Assembly: GCA_040880525.1 (NCBI GenBank)
Contig: JBBDIG010000049.1
Location: 1-64,000 of the forward strand
Length of the DNA stretch: 64,000 bases
Reading direction: 5' to 3'
Source of the DNA: Bacteroidia bacterium
Lineage (GTDB): Bacteria; Bacteroidota; Bacteroidia; CAILMK01; JBBDIG01
Numbering within the stretch: the first letter of the stretch is position 1; each line of letters begins with the position of its first letter. This document shows, piece by piece, positions 37,646 to 47,259 of the stretch. The notes below the pieces were generated by a model that worked only from the letters and a program-made list of their open reading frames with translations, was not told the origin of the DNA and ran no database searches. A program made the position numbers and the translations under genes.

Positions 37646-38584
37646 CTATCTTTTAAAAATTAATGTTCCTCTTTGAAATTCTGTTAAGTCATTTCGGTTG
37701 ACATCCGGTTTATACCTTTTTATAATATCAGAATGAATAAGCTTCACGTCAAATGGAATTTGTTCTTTATAATTTTCACCAATGAAATCAACTACCTTTA
37801 AGTGGTGCTCAAAACATAGTTGAAGATAATAAGGATGTCCGAGCCGGTTAGTATAAGCTATAGAATTTCCTGCCCATTTTTCCCAGTACTTGTCAGAATA
37901 TTTTAAAAAATTGAATTCCGATATTTGATGATCTTTAAAAAGGCCGTCATTGGTAAAATGGTCTATAAAGTTAATAGTATGTACAGAGTACCCATCAGTC
38001 CTTAAAGATTTTGAAATTTCTTTAAATAAATGTTCAAGAAACACTGGCCTTATATGCTCCATAACTACTTGTGAAAAAATATAATCATATTTTGCGGAAT
38101 TCTTTCTTAGATCATGGATATGATAGAAAGGAATGTAGGTGATATTAGCTGATGATAGAACCTCATGTAGGGAGGTAGCATTTTTTAATTTGTATAGCTT
38201 ACTTTGAATCTGATCCAAAGAGAGATTGCCCTTTGAAGCTATTAGTTTTAAATACGCTTTGCTATCCAGGCATTTTAGCTGTTTTTTGACACTCCTAAAA
38301 GTTATGTCTTTAGTTATATCAACTGTGGTAATATGCGCAAACCCAAGCAGATGAAGAATTAGTGGTTGATACAGGAAATAGCCTGTGCCAATTTCGAGTG
38401 CAGTTTTTCCTGTGTAAGAATCAAAACTGCAATTGTCAAGCATACGCAGCGCTTCATGCAAATGATAAGTTGCTCCATTAGAATAGTAATTCCGTTTAAA
38501 TCTTGCCGGTAAATGATTGAGCTTATCACCCAAATTAGCATAAGATATCCATTTTTGAAGCAATGCCTTAACTCTCCAGTCCAT
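37646..38584 (-). CDS. Class I SAM-dependent methyltransferase-like protein
   Basis: 312 residues. Motif I of the Rossmann methyltransferases is seen as TALEIGTGYFLYQPLIL (about residues 60-76), followed by ITTVDITKDI as the acidic strand, and a later YDYIFSQVVMEHIRPVFLEHL segment, the usual post-I and motif IV-like positions. No substrate can be named. The gene is AT-rich relative to its neighbours and sits next to the CheB-CheR kinase gene on the same strand, but the 92-base gap contains a repeated motif, so co-transcription is uncertain. Confidence 0.75.
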   Translation of the reverse strand: MDWRVKALLQKWISYANLGDKLNHLPARFKRNYYSNGATYHLHEALRMLDNCSFDSYTGKTALEIGTGYFLYQPLILHLLGFAHITTVDITKDITFRSVKKQLKCLDSKAYLKLIASKGNLSLDQIQSKLYKLKNATSLHEVLSSANITYIPFYHIHDLRKNSAKYDYIFSQVVMEHIRPVFLEHLFKEISKSLRTDGYSVHTINFIDHFTNDGLFKDHQISEFNFLKYSDKYWEKWAGNSIAYTNRLGHPYYLQLCFEHHLKVVDFIGENYKEQIPFDVKLIHSDIIKRYKPDVNRNDLTEFQRGTLIFKR

Positions 38585-38676
38585 GTGCTGAATTTAAACC
38601 TAACTGTACTTTCCCGACATTTCTGTTTTGGCCGGCTCGGCAACTTAATCAGCGAAAATTCGTTCGCTCCGTCCGA

Positions 38677-41600
38677 TCAGTGTTCCGCTTCTTCTGATGA
38701 CTTAGTTCTGAAGAAAACTTTAAATACCGAGCCTTTTCCCAATTCACTCTCAACTTCTATTTCCCCTCCTGCATTTGTAATTATTCTTTTTGTCAAATAC
38801 AAGCCTATTCCGCTTCCTTCAACATGATAATGTCTTCGATTGAATTTTGTGAATATTTCACTGATTTTATCTTTGTCCAGCCCTAATCCGTTGTCCCTTA
38901 CAGAAAGCATAATATATTCATTATACTTCTCAGTTTTTATCGTCACTTCAGGTGTACGGTCGGGCGACTGGTACTTTATTGCGTTGGTCAATAAATTTAA
39001 CAGGATGCTCCTTAAATTCTTTTTAGAAAATGGAATTTGTTGTTCTTTTAAATCAATGTTAATTGTTACATTGGCCTCCAGCAATTTATCCTTTATACTG
39101 GATTTCACTTCTTCCAGAACATCTGCTACGGAGATATTATCATGCACATCAATATCACTTTCAATTTTGGTGATATCCGAAAGCTCGTTGATGGTATCTT
39201 TGAGTAATAAAACTGACAGATCAATTTTACTTATTATCTCTTTATCCTCTTTATCCATATTGCCAGGTGATTTCTGTAAAAAGTCAACAAGTTTTTCTAA
39301 ATTAGCCACCGGGCCTTTCAGGTCATGTGAAACTGTATAAATGAAATTGTTATGGTCTTCGTTTATTCTGGTTAACTTGTCCTGTACCCTTTTTATTTCG
39401 GTAATATCATTAAAGGTAATGATGGCTCCATCATTTTTATTGTCCTTTTGTTTGATATAAGGTATGACCATCATCTGATACCATCTGCCGTCAGTGGTTT
39501 GTACCTCTTTTTCAATGGTGCTTGAACCTGCAATGACAGTATATATATCATCAACCATCGTTGAGAATCTTATGTTGGTTGAAATATCACTGAGCGGACG
39601 TCCGATGTCACTTTCTTTAAGGTTGATTTGCCGGATGGCAGAGGGTGTAAACTTCCTGACCACCAAATTTTTATCTACATAAAGTTGACCGTTGATGGTG
39701 CTTTTGAAGTAATTGTTTAAATCGTCATACAATTCGCCAAGTTCTTTTATCTTTAACTGGTATTCGTTGTTTACGGTTTGCAACTCTTCATTTACTGATT
39801 GAAGTTCTTCATTAGTACTTTGCATTTCCTCATTGCTGGAAATAAGTTCCTCATTGTAGGAAGAAATATTATCACTTGAAACTTCCAGTGCGTCATAAGC
39901 TTCTTTGAGTTTGTTTTTGGTTTCTGCAAGTTCGTCCTTTAGGTCTTCGAGGTGGCGACTGGTATGTGCTTCTATACTGAAGACTTCTATATCCTTTTCA
40001 GCAATTTTCTTCGTCTTTTCTTCTTTGAACAAAACGAGGAGAACAGTTTGTATCGCTGTATTATTGGGCAAGAAAGGTTTTACAAATAAGCTGACGGAAT
40101 GCTTTGATCTATTTCTTTTGAACTTTACTGACTTTATCGCTGCCGCTTTTTTCTGTTTCACTGCTTTTCGCAAAGCGGTTGATGTGGCGATAGAAAGTTC
40201 TTCGGGCAACATTTCAAGCAGGTTGAAATTAAATATTTTAGGAAGCAGGTATTTCTCGTAGTTCCCAAAAGTTTGTATAATCTCGAAATCGGCATTAACA
40301 CATATTCCGGCTTCATAACCAGATTCTTCCAGCAGTGTATGATGGATGATTTCCGTAAGGTTATTTTTAATAATACTCTTTTGAGCAAGGGGGCTGTTTC
40401 TAAGTTTAACCAATTGTTGATCCGGGCCAGGGGTGCTATAGGTGGTGTCGCGTAAATTCCGGACTACTTCAATACTTTTATAGATTTTCCATTTCTTATC
40501 TATCTCTTTGAATGATTTCTTTACCTCTCCCAGGCTTTCGCTGGGGCCTAAAAACAGAAAGCCTCCCAAATTAAGGCAGAAATGAAGGGACGCAATAATT
40601 TTCTTTTGCAGGATAGGATTAATATAAATGAGCAGATTGCGACAGCTTATCAGATCTATTTTACCATAGGGAGGCTGCTTTATAATGTCGTGGTCAGCAA
40701 AAATTATCATTTTCCTGATGTTGTCCTTTACCTTGTATTTATTGTCTTCTTTAATAAAGAACTTATGGAGCCGCTCCTCAGAAACGTCATTTGCAATGCT
40801 TGCGGGGTATACGCCTTTGGAAGCATGCAGCAATGCCGGTTTATCAATATCACTGGCAAATATCTTTACATCAAGACTTTTCTTAAGCTCAGTAAGATGC
40901 TCCACGATGAGTATGGCGAGCGAATAGGCTTCCTCACCTGTAGCACATCCCACCACCCAGACTTTTAAAGTATCTACCAGCAATTTATTTTCAATAATTT
41001 CTGGAATTACCTCTTTCTTTAGTTTTTCAAAAGCTTCTTTATCTCTGAAGAACTTAGTGACGCTGATAAGAAAATCTTTTGCAAGAAGATCTATTTCAGA
41101 AGGATTGGCTTTTAAAAATTCGGTATAATCCCCCAGCGTTGCTATCTTGTTGCGGGTCATTCTTATCACTATCCTTCTGATGATGGTAGGCCGCTTATAA
41201 TCTGAAAAATCCAGGGGTGTGTTTTGCTGAATCAGTTCAAGGATATTGAGCAATTCAGCTTCATCGTTCTCGGAAATTGTGTGGCTAAAGTTGCTTTCTA
41301 ATATATCCCGCTTTAGGTAGGCTATTATTTCGTCAGGAATACGTTCTGGGGGAAGCACAATGTCTACATTGCCCGATTCGATGGCGCTGTTGGGCATTCC
41401 ATTGAATTTGGCGCTTTCCGGGTCCTGCACAATTACGAATCCACCATTTCTTTTGATGGCGGCAATACCTTTGGTTCCGTCCGTCCCTGTACCCGAAAGG
41501 ATGACGGCAATGCTTTTATCGCCCTGGTCTTCTGCCAAAGAATCAAAAAAGATATCTATGGCGGTGTTGGGTTGGGCGGTTCTGATATCGGTCAGCAACA

Positions 41601-41895
41601 ACATTTTGTTCCTGATCGTCATGTTCTTTCCCCTAGGCATGAGGTATACATGGTTTGGCTCTACGTAGGTCTCGTTTTCGGCCACTGATATTTTCAGCTT
41701 GCTGTGCTGGGCAAGGAGTTCTGCCATAAAGCTCTTATGGTCAGGTGAGAGGTGCTGTATGATGACGTAAGCCACCCCATCTTCGGGTGTGTGGTCAAAA
41801 AGCAGGTGAATGGCTTCCATGCCTCCGGCTGAGGCGCCTATCGCTATTACATAAAGATCTTCAGGATCATGTCGCTCATTAATGTTCTGTGTCAT
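38677..41895 (-). CDS. CheB-CheR-PAS-histidine kinase fusion
   Basis: 1072 residues. In order: a CheB methylesterase domain (residues ~15-195) with the catalytic Ser in IGASAGGMEAI, His in QHLSPDH and Asp in SGTGTDGTKG; a CheR methyltransferase domain (~210-475) with VVGCATGEEAYSLA and ISCRNLLIYIN; a linker and long coiled coil (~665-745); a PAS domain (~745-855); a HisKA dimerisation helix with phospho-acceptor His in FIYTVSHDLKGPVANLEKL (~880); and a HATPase_c domain ending SGIGLYLTKRIITNAGGEIEV. No receiver is attached. It appears to be a signalling hub rather than a classical chemotaxis protein, since no CheA, CheW or MCP genes are nearby. Confidence 0.93.
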   Translation of the reverse strand: MTQNINERHDPEDLYVIAIGASAGGMEAIHLLFDHTPEDGVAYVIIQHLSPDHKSFMAELLAQHSKLKISVAENETYVEPNHVYLMPRGKNMTIRNKMLLLTDIRTAQPNTAIDIFFDSLAEDQGDKSIAVILSGTGTDGTKGIAAIKRNGGFVIVQDPESAKFNGMPNSAIESGNVDIVLPPERIPDEIIAYLKRDILESNFSHTISENDEAELLNILELIQQNTPLDFSDYKRPTIIRRIVIRMTRNKIATLGDYTEFLKANPSEIDLLAKDFLISVTKFFRDKEAFEKLKKEVIPEIIENKLLVDTLKVWVVGCATGEEAYSLAILIVEHLTELKKSLDVKIFASDIDKPALLHASKGVYPASIANDVSEERLHKFFIKEDNKYKVKDNIRKMIIFADHDIIKQPPYGKIDLISCRNLLIYINPILQKKIIASLHFCLNLGGFLFLGPSESLGEVKKSFKEIDKKWKIYKSIEVVRNLRDTTYSTPGPDQQLVKLRNSPLAQKSIIKNNLTEIIHHTLLEESGYEAGICVNADFEIIQTFGNYEKYLLPKIFNFNLLEMLPEELSIATSTALRKAVKQKKAAAIKSVKFKRNRSKHSVSLFVKPFLPNNTAIQTVLLVLFKEEKTKKIAEKDIEVFSIEAHTSRHLEDLKDELAETKNKLKEAYDALEVSSDNISSYNEELISSNEEMQSTNEELQSVNEELQTVNNEYQLKIKELGELYDDLNNYFKSTINGQLYVDKNLVVRKFTPSAIRQINLKESDIGRPLSDISTNIRFSTMVDDIYTVIAGSSTIEKEVQTTDGRWYQMMVIPYIKQKDNKNDGAIITFNDITEIKRVQDKLTRINEDHNNFIYTVSHDLKGPVANLEKLVDFLQKSPGNMDKEDKEIISKIDLSVLLLKDTINELSDITKIESDIDVHDNISVADVLEEVKSSIKDKLLEANVTINIDLKEQQIPFSKKNLRSILLNLLTNAIKYQSPDRTPEVTIKTEKYNEYIMLSVRDNGLGLDKDKISEIFTKFNRRHYHVEGSGIGLYLTKRIITNAGGEIEVESELGKGSVFKVFFRTKSSEEAEH

Positions 41896-41953
41896 TTAGG
41901 AGGGGTTATTGTGACCCGGTCATCTGATAGGACGGACTTGGATGTAACTCCTT

Positions 41954-41961
41954 CAAAATTA
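41954..41961 (-). promoter_or_regulatory. -7 box for the CheB-CheR kinase gene
   Basis: Minus-strand TAATTTTG fits TAnnTTTG, about 58 bases upstream of the start codon. The remainder of the 311-base gap up to rpmH holds copies of a 13-base motif and the rpmH promoter. Confidence 0.5.
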
Positions 41962-42161
41962 TGAAAAATAGCTTTGGTCGCTGTCAGAAGCGAATGAGGA
42001 CATCAATAGAACAGGAACGCAAATCAGAGGGATTGAACGGATGTTACGCAAAAAAATCCGTAAGTCTCTGTCCAATCAGTTAATCCTCGTGCCCATCTTC
42101 CAGTCACTTCTCAATCCGGAAGAAGAATGTCGTCAACGATTCCAAATAATCAGAAAGCTGC

Positions 42162-42169
42162 TATCTTTG
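42162..42169 (+). promoter_or_regulatory. -7 box for rpmH
   Basis: TATCTTTG, an exact TAnnTTTG match, 38 bases before the rpmH start. Confidence 0.65.
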
Positions 42170-42206
42170 CACTCCTTTTTTCGGCAGGTATAAATTAAGC
42201 AGAACA

Positions 42207-42365
42207 ATGAAAAGAACATTTCAACCCAGTGTCAGGAAAAGAAAGAACAAGCACGGCTTCCGCGAACGCATGAAGTCGAGAAATGGCCGTACCGTCCTGA
42301 AGAACAGGCGGAGAAAGGGTCGTAAGAAGCTTTCTGTTTCCTCGGAATACAGGCCGAAGCGATAA
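42207..42365 (+). CDS. rpmH: 50S ribosomal protein L34
   Basis: 52 residues, shorter than usual gene-calling limits. The sequence begins [18 protein letters not shown] and continues [20 protein letters not shown], the unmistakable L34 pattern, ending [11 protein letters not shown]. It precedes rnpA by 13 bases, the universal rpmH - rnpA order. Confidence 0.98.
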   Translation: MKRTFQPSVRKRKNKHGFRERMKSRNGRTVLKNRRRKGRKKLSVSSEYRPKR

Positions 42366-42378
42366 GCCTTCTGCTCTT

Positions 42379-42771
42379 ATGAATGCCGTTCGCCATACTT
42401 TCAGCAAGGAGGAGCGGCTGTGCAGCAATAAGATCATTGAGCGGCTGCTTGACCGGCAGCAAAACTCTTCCGTTTTCATTTTTCCAATCTTATTTGCGTG
42501 GATCGAAACTCCGCTTCCCGGCCGGTTCCCGACTCAGGTCCTGATCTCCGTGCCCCGGAGGCGATTCAGAAAGGCGCACGACCGAAACCTGCTGAAGCGC
42601 AGGCTGCGTGAGGCATACCGCCTGCACAAGCACCAGCTATATGACTTCCTCCGAAACCGCCAGATGCAGGTGGCTTTGCTTGTAATGTACAACAGCAATG
42701 AGCTGCATGATTATTCCTTTATCGAGGAAAAGCTAATATCAGCCTTTGAAAAATTTCAGCACAAAGTTTAA
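42379..42771 (+). CDS. rnpA: Ribonuclease P protein component
   Basis: 130 residues. The RNR signature is seen as [20 protein letters not shown] around residues 55-75, preceded by an LISVPRR strand. It supports the RNase P RNA in removing tRNA 5' leaders. It overlaps the start of yidD by 26 bases. Confidence 0.96.
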   Translation: MNAVRHTFSKEERLCSNKIIERLLDRQQNSSVFIFPILFAWIETPLPGRFPTQVLISVPRRRFRKAHDRNLLKRRLREAYRLHKHQLYDFLRNRQMQVALLVMYNSNELHDYSFIEEKLISAFEKFQHKV

Positions 42772-42988
42772 GCAGGCCGCCTCTTACCCTTTCATCCTGC
42801 TGATCCGTTTCTACCAGGCCGGCATCTCTCCTTATTTACCGAACTCCTGCCGCTATACCCCAACCTGCTCTCAGTACAGCCTTGAGGCCATCAAAAAATA
42901 TGGCCCGCTGAAAGGCATCTATATTGCAATAAAGCGAATTGGGCGCTGTCATCCCTGGGGCGGCAGCGGCTACGATCCCGTTCCTTAA
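42746..42988 (+). CDS. yidD: Membrane protein insertion efficiency factor YidD
   Basis: 80 residues from a TTG start inside rnpA. The family signature is complete: [37 protein letters not shown] and [14 protein letters not shown]. It acts near YidC in membrane protein insertion. The overlap with rnpA and the order rpmH - rnpA - yidD are typical. Confidence 0.95.
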   Translation: MKNFSTKFKQAASYPFILLIRFYQAGISPYLPNSCRYTPTCSQYSLEAIKKYGPLKGIYIAIKRIGRCHPWGGSGYDPVP

Positions 42989-43100
42989 ATTTTTCTACCA
43001 ATAATTAAGTCGCTTTCCAGGTCGTTCTGAAGTGGATCTTTATATTATTCTGCTTCTCCACGTCCGGTACCGGCCATTTTTAAAGTCAGACATAAATTTT

Positions 43101-44771
43101 ATGAAAAACAGAATTAAAAGCATTTCCCGCAAATGGATCCTTCCGGTATTTATTGCACTCACCTTTGTAGGCGGTGCAGGCTATACGGCTGATAATTACT
43201 TTGAAGTATCTAAAAATCTTGACATTTTCGCCAGCCTTATTAAGGAGGTCAATACCTATTATGTAGATGAGGTAGATGCTTCTGATCTGGTGCGTACCGG
43301 CATTGACGCTATGCTGAAGACGCTGGACCCTTATACCAATTATATCTCTGAATCAGAAATAGAGGATTACCGCTTTATGACCACAGGCGAGTATGGCGGC
43401 ATTGGCGCGGTGATCTCTACGGCCGGTAAGGATGTGCTGATCGTGGAACCCTATGATGGCTATTCTGCCGTAAAAGCCGGCCTGAGAGCCGGGGATAAAA
43501 TCCTGGAGATTGACGGCAAGGATATGACGGGAAAAAACACACAGGAAGTAAGTGCCCTCCTGAAGGGACAGCCAGGCACTGTGCTGGAGTTAAAAATATT
43601 AAGGCCGGGCAATGACGAGCCTTTTATCAGCAAAGTGACCCGTGAAGAAATTAAGCTAAATAATGTCCCGTATTATGGAATGGTGAATGAGCAGGTGGGC
43701 TACATCCAGTTTCGGTCATTCCGGCAAAATGCTGCGAAAGAAGTGAAGTCGGCCCTGTCAGAGCTAAAGAAAAATCCGGGTTTGGAAAGCATTATCCTTG
43801 ATGTAAGGGGAAACCCGGGGGGATTGCTGAATGAAGCAGTAAACACGGTAAACCTTTTCATTCCGAAAGGAAAAAGCGTAGTAAGCACAAAAGGACGGAT
43901 CAAAGAATGGGTGAAGGATTATAAAACAATGTACAGCCCGGTGGATACCGATATTCCGTTGATCGTACTCACAAATGGTACCTCCGCCTCAGCTTCTGAA
44001 ATTGTTTCAGGCGCTGTCCAGGATCATGACCGCGGCATTATCATAGGCCAGCAGACTTATGGGAAAGGCTTAGTGCAGACCACTCGCCCTCTTTCTTATA
44101 ATGCCCAGTTAAAAATAACCACAGCGAAATATTATATCCCGAGTGGAAGATGCATTCAACGGATTGACTATTCCAGCCGGGATGGATTGGGAAAGGCCGG
44201 AAAAATTCCTGATTCATTAATTACTGAATACAAAACGCTTGGTGGCCGCTCAGTCTATGATGGTTGCGGCATTACCCCTGATATTGAAACAGATGTTACA
44301 CAACATGCGGAAATAACCAAAACGCTGCTGAACAAAAGGTACATTTTTGATTTCGCCACCAAATATCGGAATACGCATGATTCAATTCCACCGGTAAAAG
44401 ATTTCCAACTCACTTTGCAGGACTTTGAGGACTTCATAGCTTTTATCAGCGATAAGGATTATCAGTATGAAACAAACACCGAGAAGGCCCTTGAAAAACT
44501 GAAGGAGAGTGCTGAAACGGAAAAATATTATGAAGCTATTAGTAGCGATTATGAAAGCATGCTGCAAAAATTAAAGCATGATAAAGAAGAAGATTTGCGC
44601 AAGCATCAGGAAGAGGTGATCGCCCTGCTGGAAGAGGAGATCGTAAGCCGTTACTATTATCGCAATGGGCGGATCCAGGTTTCTCTGCGCACCGATACGG
44701 ATGTGCGGGAGGCATTGGAAGTATTTGAAAATCCACAGGAATTTAAAGGAATTCTCACGCTGGCTGAATAA
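43101..44771 (+). CDS. C-terminal processing peptidase (S41 family)
   Basis: 556 residues from the ATG at 43101 (MKNRIKSISRKW), chosen because it begins a signal-anchor sequence (WILPVFIALTFVGGAGYTA); an upstream in-frame start adds 23 residues of no apparent function. An S41 N-terminal region is followed by a PDZ domain (about residues 90-170, GGIGAVISTAGKDVLIVEP ... AGLRAGDKILEIDG) and the protease core with the catalytic Ser in NGTSASASEIVSGA and Lys in QQTYGKGLVQT. It cleaves proteins near the C-terminus in the periplasm. A C-terminal helical extension with coiled-coil character follows. Confidence 0.95.
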   Translation: MKNRIKSISRKWILPVFIALTFVGGAGYTADNYFEVSKNLDIFASLIKEVNTYYVDEVDASDLVRTGIDAMLKTLDPYTNYISESEIEDYRFMTTGEYGGIGAVISTAGKDVLIVEPYDGYSAVKAGLRAGDKILEIDGKDMTGKNTQEVSALLKGQPGTVLELKILRPGNDEPFISKVTREEIKLNNVPYYGMVNEQVGYIQFRSFRQNAAKEVKSALSELKKNPGLESIILDVRGNPGGLLNEAVNTVNLFIPKGKSVVSTKGRIKEWVKDYKTMYSPVDTDIPLIVLTNGTSASASEIVSGAVQDHDRGIIIGQQTYGKGLVQTTRPLSYNAQLKITTAKYYIPSGRCIQRIDYSSRDGLGKAGKIPDSLITEYKTLGGRSVYDGCGITPDIETDVTQHAEITKTLLNKRYIFDFATKYRNTHDSIPPVKDFQLTLQDFEDFIAFISDKDYQYETNTEKALEKLKESAETEKYYEAISSDYESMLQKLKHDKEEDLRKHQEEVIALLEEEIVSRYYYRNGRIQVSLRTDTDVREALEVFENPQEFKGILTLAE

Positions 44772-44779
44772 GCTTATAA

Positions 44780-45619
44780 GTGCTTGATATTGTTGATATT
44801 CTGCTGCTTCTTGCAGCAGGCTGTGCGGGTGGTTTTTTAGCCGGGCTTTTAGGAATTGGTGGTGGAGTCATCTTCGTGGTTGTGATCAGTTATTTTCTTT
44901 TGCCTTATGAAATGGATCCGCACGAAGCGGTAAAATTTACGCTGGCCAACTCTCTGTTCGCCACTTTTTTTGCCGGCCTTTCCGGTACGATAAAGCAGAT
45001 CCAGATTAAGAATTTTCATTTGCGGCAAATACTGCTCACGGCATTGCCGGGCGTAATCTCATCTCTTATTATTTCCTTTACTATTATTCATTTCCAGTGG
45101 TATTCCAAAGAAAAGTATGGGGTCTTCTTTATGGTGATCCTGATCCTTTTTGCATACCGGATGCTGTTCACCAAGCGCAAGCCGGAAAAAACCGATTTGG
45201 TGGTTAGTGACATCAGCAATAACAAATACATGGGTACAGGCCTGGTAAGCGGTATAATTTCCGCCCTCACCGGCCTGGGCGGGGGAATCCTGATCATTCC
45301 GGTACTGCATTCATTTATGCGGTTGGACATCAGGAAGGCGGCTTCTATTTCCCTGGGGATCATTCCGATTTTTGCATTTGCTAACAGCCTCGTTTATATG
45401 CTTTCCGATCATAATGCTGTCATCAGTATTCCCCTGAGTTTAGGCTATATCATCTTCCCGGTTGTACTGCCTTTGGTAATAGGCGTGATTATATTTGCAC
45501 CGCTTGGCGTAAGGCTGGCATATCATCTTCCTCAGAAATGGATCAGGGCCTTTTTTGGGACGCTCATTTTGATCCTCTGTTTTAAAATGATCTATGAAAA
45601 CTTCATCAATTATGCGTAA
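44780..45619 (+). CDS. TauE/SafE family membrane permease
   Basis: 279 residues from a GTG. It has about eight hydrophobic segments and the twofold family motif: GCAGGFLAGLLGIGGGVIFV in the first half and GLVSGIISALTGLGGGILIIP in the second. Members export sulfite, sulfonates or organosulfur anions; the substrate here is unknown. It starts 8 bases after the protease gene and overlaps the next gene by 26 bases. Confidence 0.92.
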   Translation: MLDIVDILLLLAAGCAGGFLAGLLGIGGGVIFVVVISYFLLPYEMDPHEAVKFTLANSLFATFFAGLSGTIKQIQIKNFHLRQILLTALPGVISSLIISFTIIHFQWYSKEKYGVFFMVILILFAYRMLFTKRKPEKTDLVVSDISNNKYMGTGLVSGIISALTGLGGGILIIPVLHSFMRLDIRKAASISLGIIPIFAFANSLVYMLSDHNAVISIPLSLGYIIFPVVLPLVIGVIIFAPLGVRLAYHLPQKWIRAFFGTLILILCFKMIYENFINYA

Positions 45620-47258
45620 CCTGTTTTTACTGGTTTTAATTCTTATCACTTCAGCTCCATTTCTTTCTGCTCAAACATCTGATACGGCCGGCTCCGCTAT
45701 GCGGTTATACAATCACGTCAGTATTCTGGCCTCTGATGAATTTGGTGGCCGGCTTACCGGTACTAAATATGAGAAGAAGGCTTCCGGATATATCAGCAAT
45801 TACTATAAAGAATATGGACTGGAACCTTTGGGAAATAATAAGAATTACCTTCAGGCATTCGCATTTACCCCGGCCATTGAATTGGGAAAAAAGAATTCAT
45901 TTAAAATTGAAAAGAACAAATATCCTGTTAATGAAAAATGGTACCCTGTGCCAGTTTCTTCGAGTGGAAAGGTGGAAGGAACGGTGGTCAATGAAACAGC
46001 CGGCATATCAGAATCGGGAAGCCAGGCAGGTAATATCCTGCTTCTCAATCTTGCAATTCCTGCTGATGCTGATCCGCATGACCCCTCCATCGGCTGGCGC
46101 AGCAGGCTTGATGCAGCCGCCAAAACGGAACCTGCAGCGGTGGTTCTCTATAATGCGCCAAACGATATTTCGCTGGATGGAATGCGCGGCATTTCCAACC
46201 TGCAGCCATACAAGTTTCTGGTGGTGCATGTGGGGGAGGAAATTGCTACGGAGTTGCAGAGAGATGAAAGTGCAGCCTCAAGCGTAAAAATCTCGGTGGA
46301 CCTGAAAAAGCCTGAAAAGACGGGACACAATGTGATTGGTTATATTGATAATAATGCTTCATCTACAATTGTAATCGGAGCGCATTATGATCATTTGGGT
46401 ATGGGAGAATATGGAAGTTCCCTGAGCGCTGCAACGGGCGAAATACATAACGGAGCTGACGACAATGCCAGCGGGACAGCCGTTTTGCTGGAGCTGGCCA
46501 TGCAGGTAAAGAAGGCCAGCCTGTCCAACCATAATTACCTTTTCCTGGCTTTTTCCGGTGAAGAACTAGGACTGCTTGGCTCCAACTATTTTACGCGCCA
46601 TTTGCCGGAGGAGCTGCCTAAAATGATGGCGATGCTGAACATGGATATGGTAGGGCGACTGAACCCGCAATCGCAGGAACTTGGGATAAATGGCACCGGC
46701 ACCTCACCCGTATGGGATTCGCTGTTGAACATTATTAGAGTGGGGAATATCCGGGAAAAGACGACCTCTTCAGGAATGGGATCTTCTGACCATACCTCAT
46801 TTTATCTCAAGGAAATCCCGGCAATTCATTTCTTTACGGGTGTCCATTCTGATTATCACAAACCTTCAGATGATGTCGAAAAGCTGAATATCACAGGAAT
46901 GGCAGCCGTATCTCAATATATTTTTGAAATGATCCTGCACCTCGAAAAACTGGATCAGATGGAATTCATCAAAACCAAGAATGATGGCAGCACAGTGCCC
47001 CGCTTCAAAGTAACACTGGGAATAATGCCTGATTATTTTTATGACAAAGGCGGTTTGCGCGTAGAAGGAGTTTCAGAAGGGAAACCTGCTTCAGAGGCAG
47101 GAATGAAGGATGGCGATATCATCCTTCAAATGGGCGATGTTCCGGTTCGGGATATAATGAGCTACATGCAGGCACTGTCGCATTTCTCGAAAGGAGACGA
47201 GGTTGAGGTGCTGGTAAAGCGAAAAGAGGAAACCCGGAAGCTGAAGGTAAAATTTTAG
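45594..47258 (+). CDS. Secreted M28-family metallopeptidase with PA and PDZ domains
   Basis: 554 residues with a signal peptide (ending in FLSAQ). A PA-like insert occupies about residues 100-240. The M28 zinc site is clear: GAHYDHLGMG (His), HNGADDNASGTAVLLELA (Asp bridging both zincs), FSGEELGLLGSNYF (Glu-Glu), LNMDMVGRL (Asp) and GVHSDYHKPSDD (His). A PDZ domain lies at the C-terminus (about residues 465-550). It is an exported aminopeptidase-like enzyme. Its start overlaps the TauE/SafE gene, so coupling of translation is likely. Confidence 0.93.
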   Translation: MKTSSIMRNLFLLVLILITSAPFLSAQTSDTAGSAMRLYNHVSILASDEFGGRLTGTKYEKKASGYISNYYKEYGLEPLGNNKNYLQAFAFTPAIELGKKNSFKIEKNKYPVNEKWYPVPVSSSGKVEGTVVNETAGISESGSQAGNILLLNLAIPADADPHDPSIGWRSRLDAAAKTEPAAVVLYNAPNDISLDGMRGISNLQPYKFLVVHVGEEIATELQRDESAASSVKISVDLKKPEKTGHNVIGYIDNNASSTIVIGAHYDHLGMGEYGSSLSAATGEIHNGADDNASGTAVLLELAMQVKKASLSNHNYLFLAFSGEELGLLGSNYFTRHLPEELPKMMAMLNMDMVGRLNPQSQELGINGTGTSPVWDSLLNIIRVGNIREKTTSSGMGSSDHTSFYLKEIPAIHFFTGVHSDYHKPSDDVEKLNITGMAAVSQYIFEMILHLEKLDQMEFIKTKNDGSTVPRFKVTLGIMPDYFYDKGGLRVEGVSEGKPASEAGMKDGDIILQMGDVPVRDIMSYMQALSHFSKGDEVEVLVKRKEETRKLKVKF

Positions 47259-47259
47259 G

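Noticed and set aside
41896-42206. Possible replication origin near rpmH-rnpA
   Set aside because: No cluster of TTATCCACA boxes and no dnaA or dnaN gene are visible; the gap is explained by promoters and short repeats.
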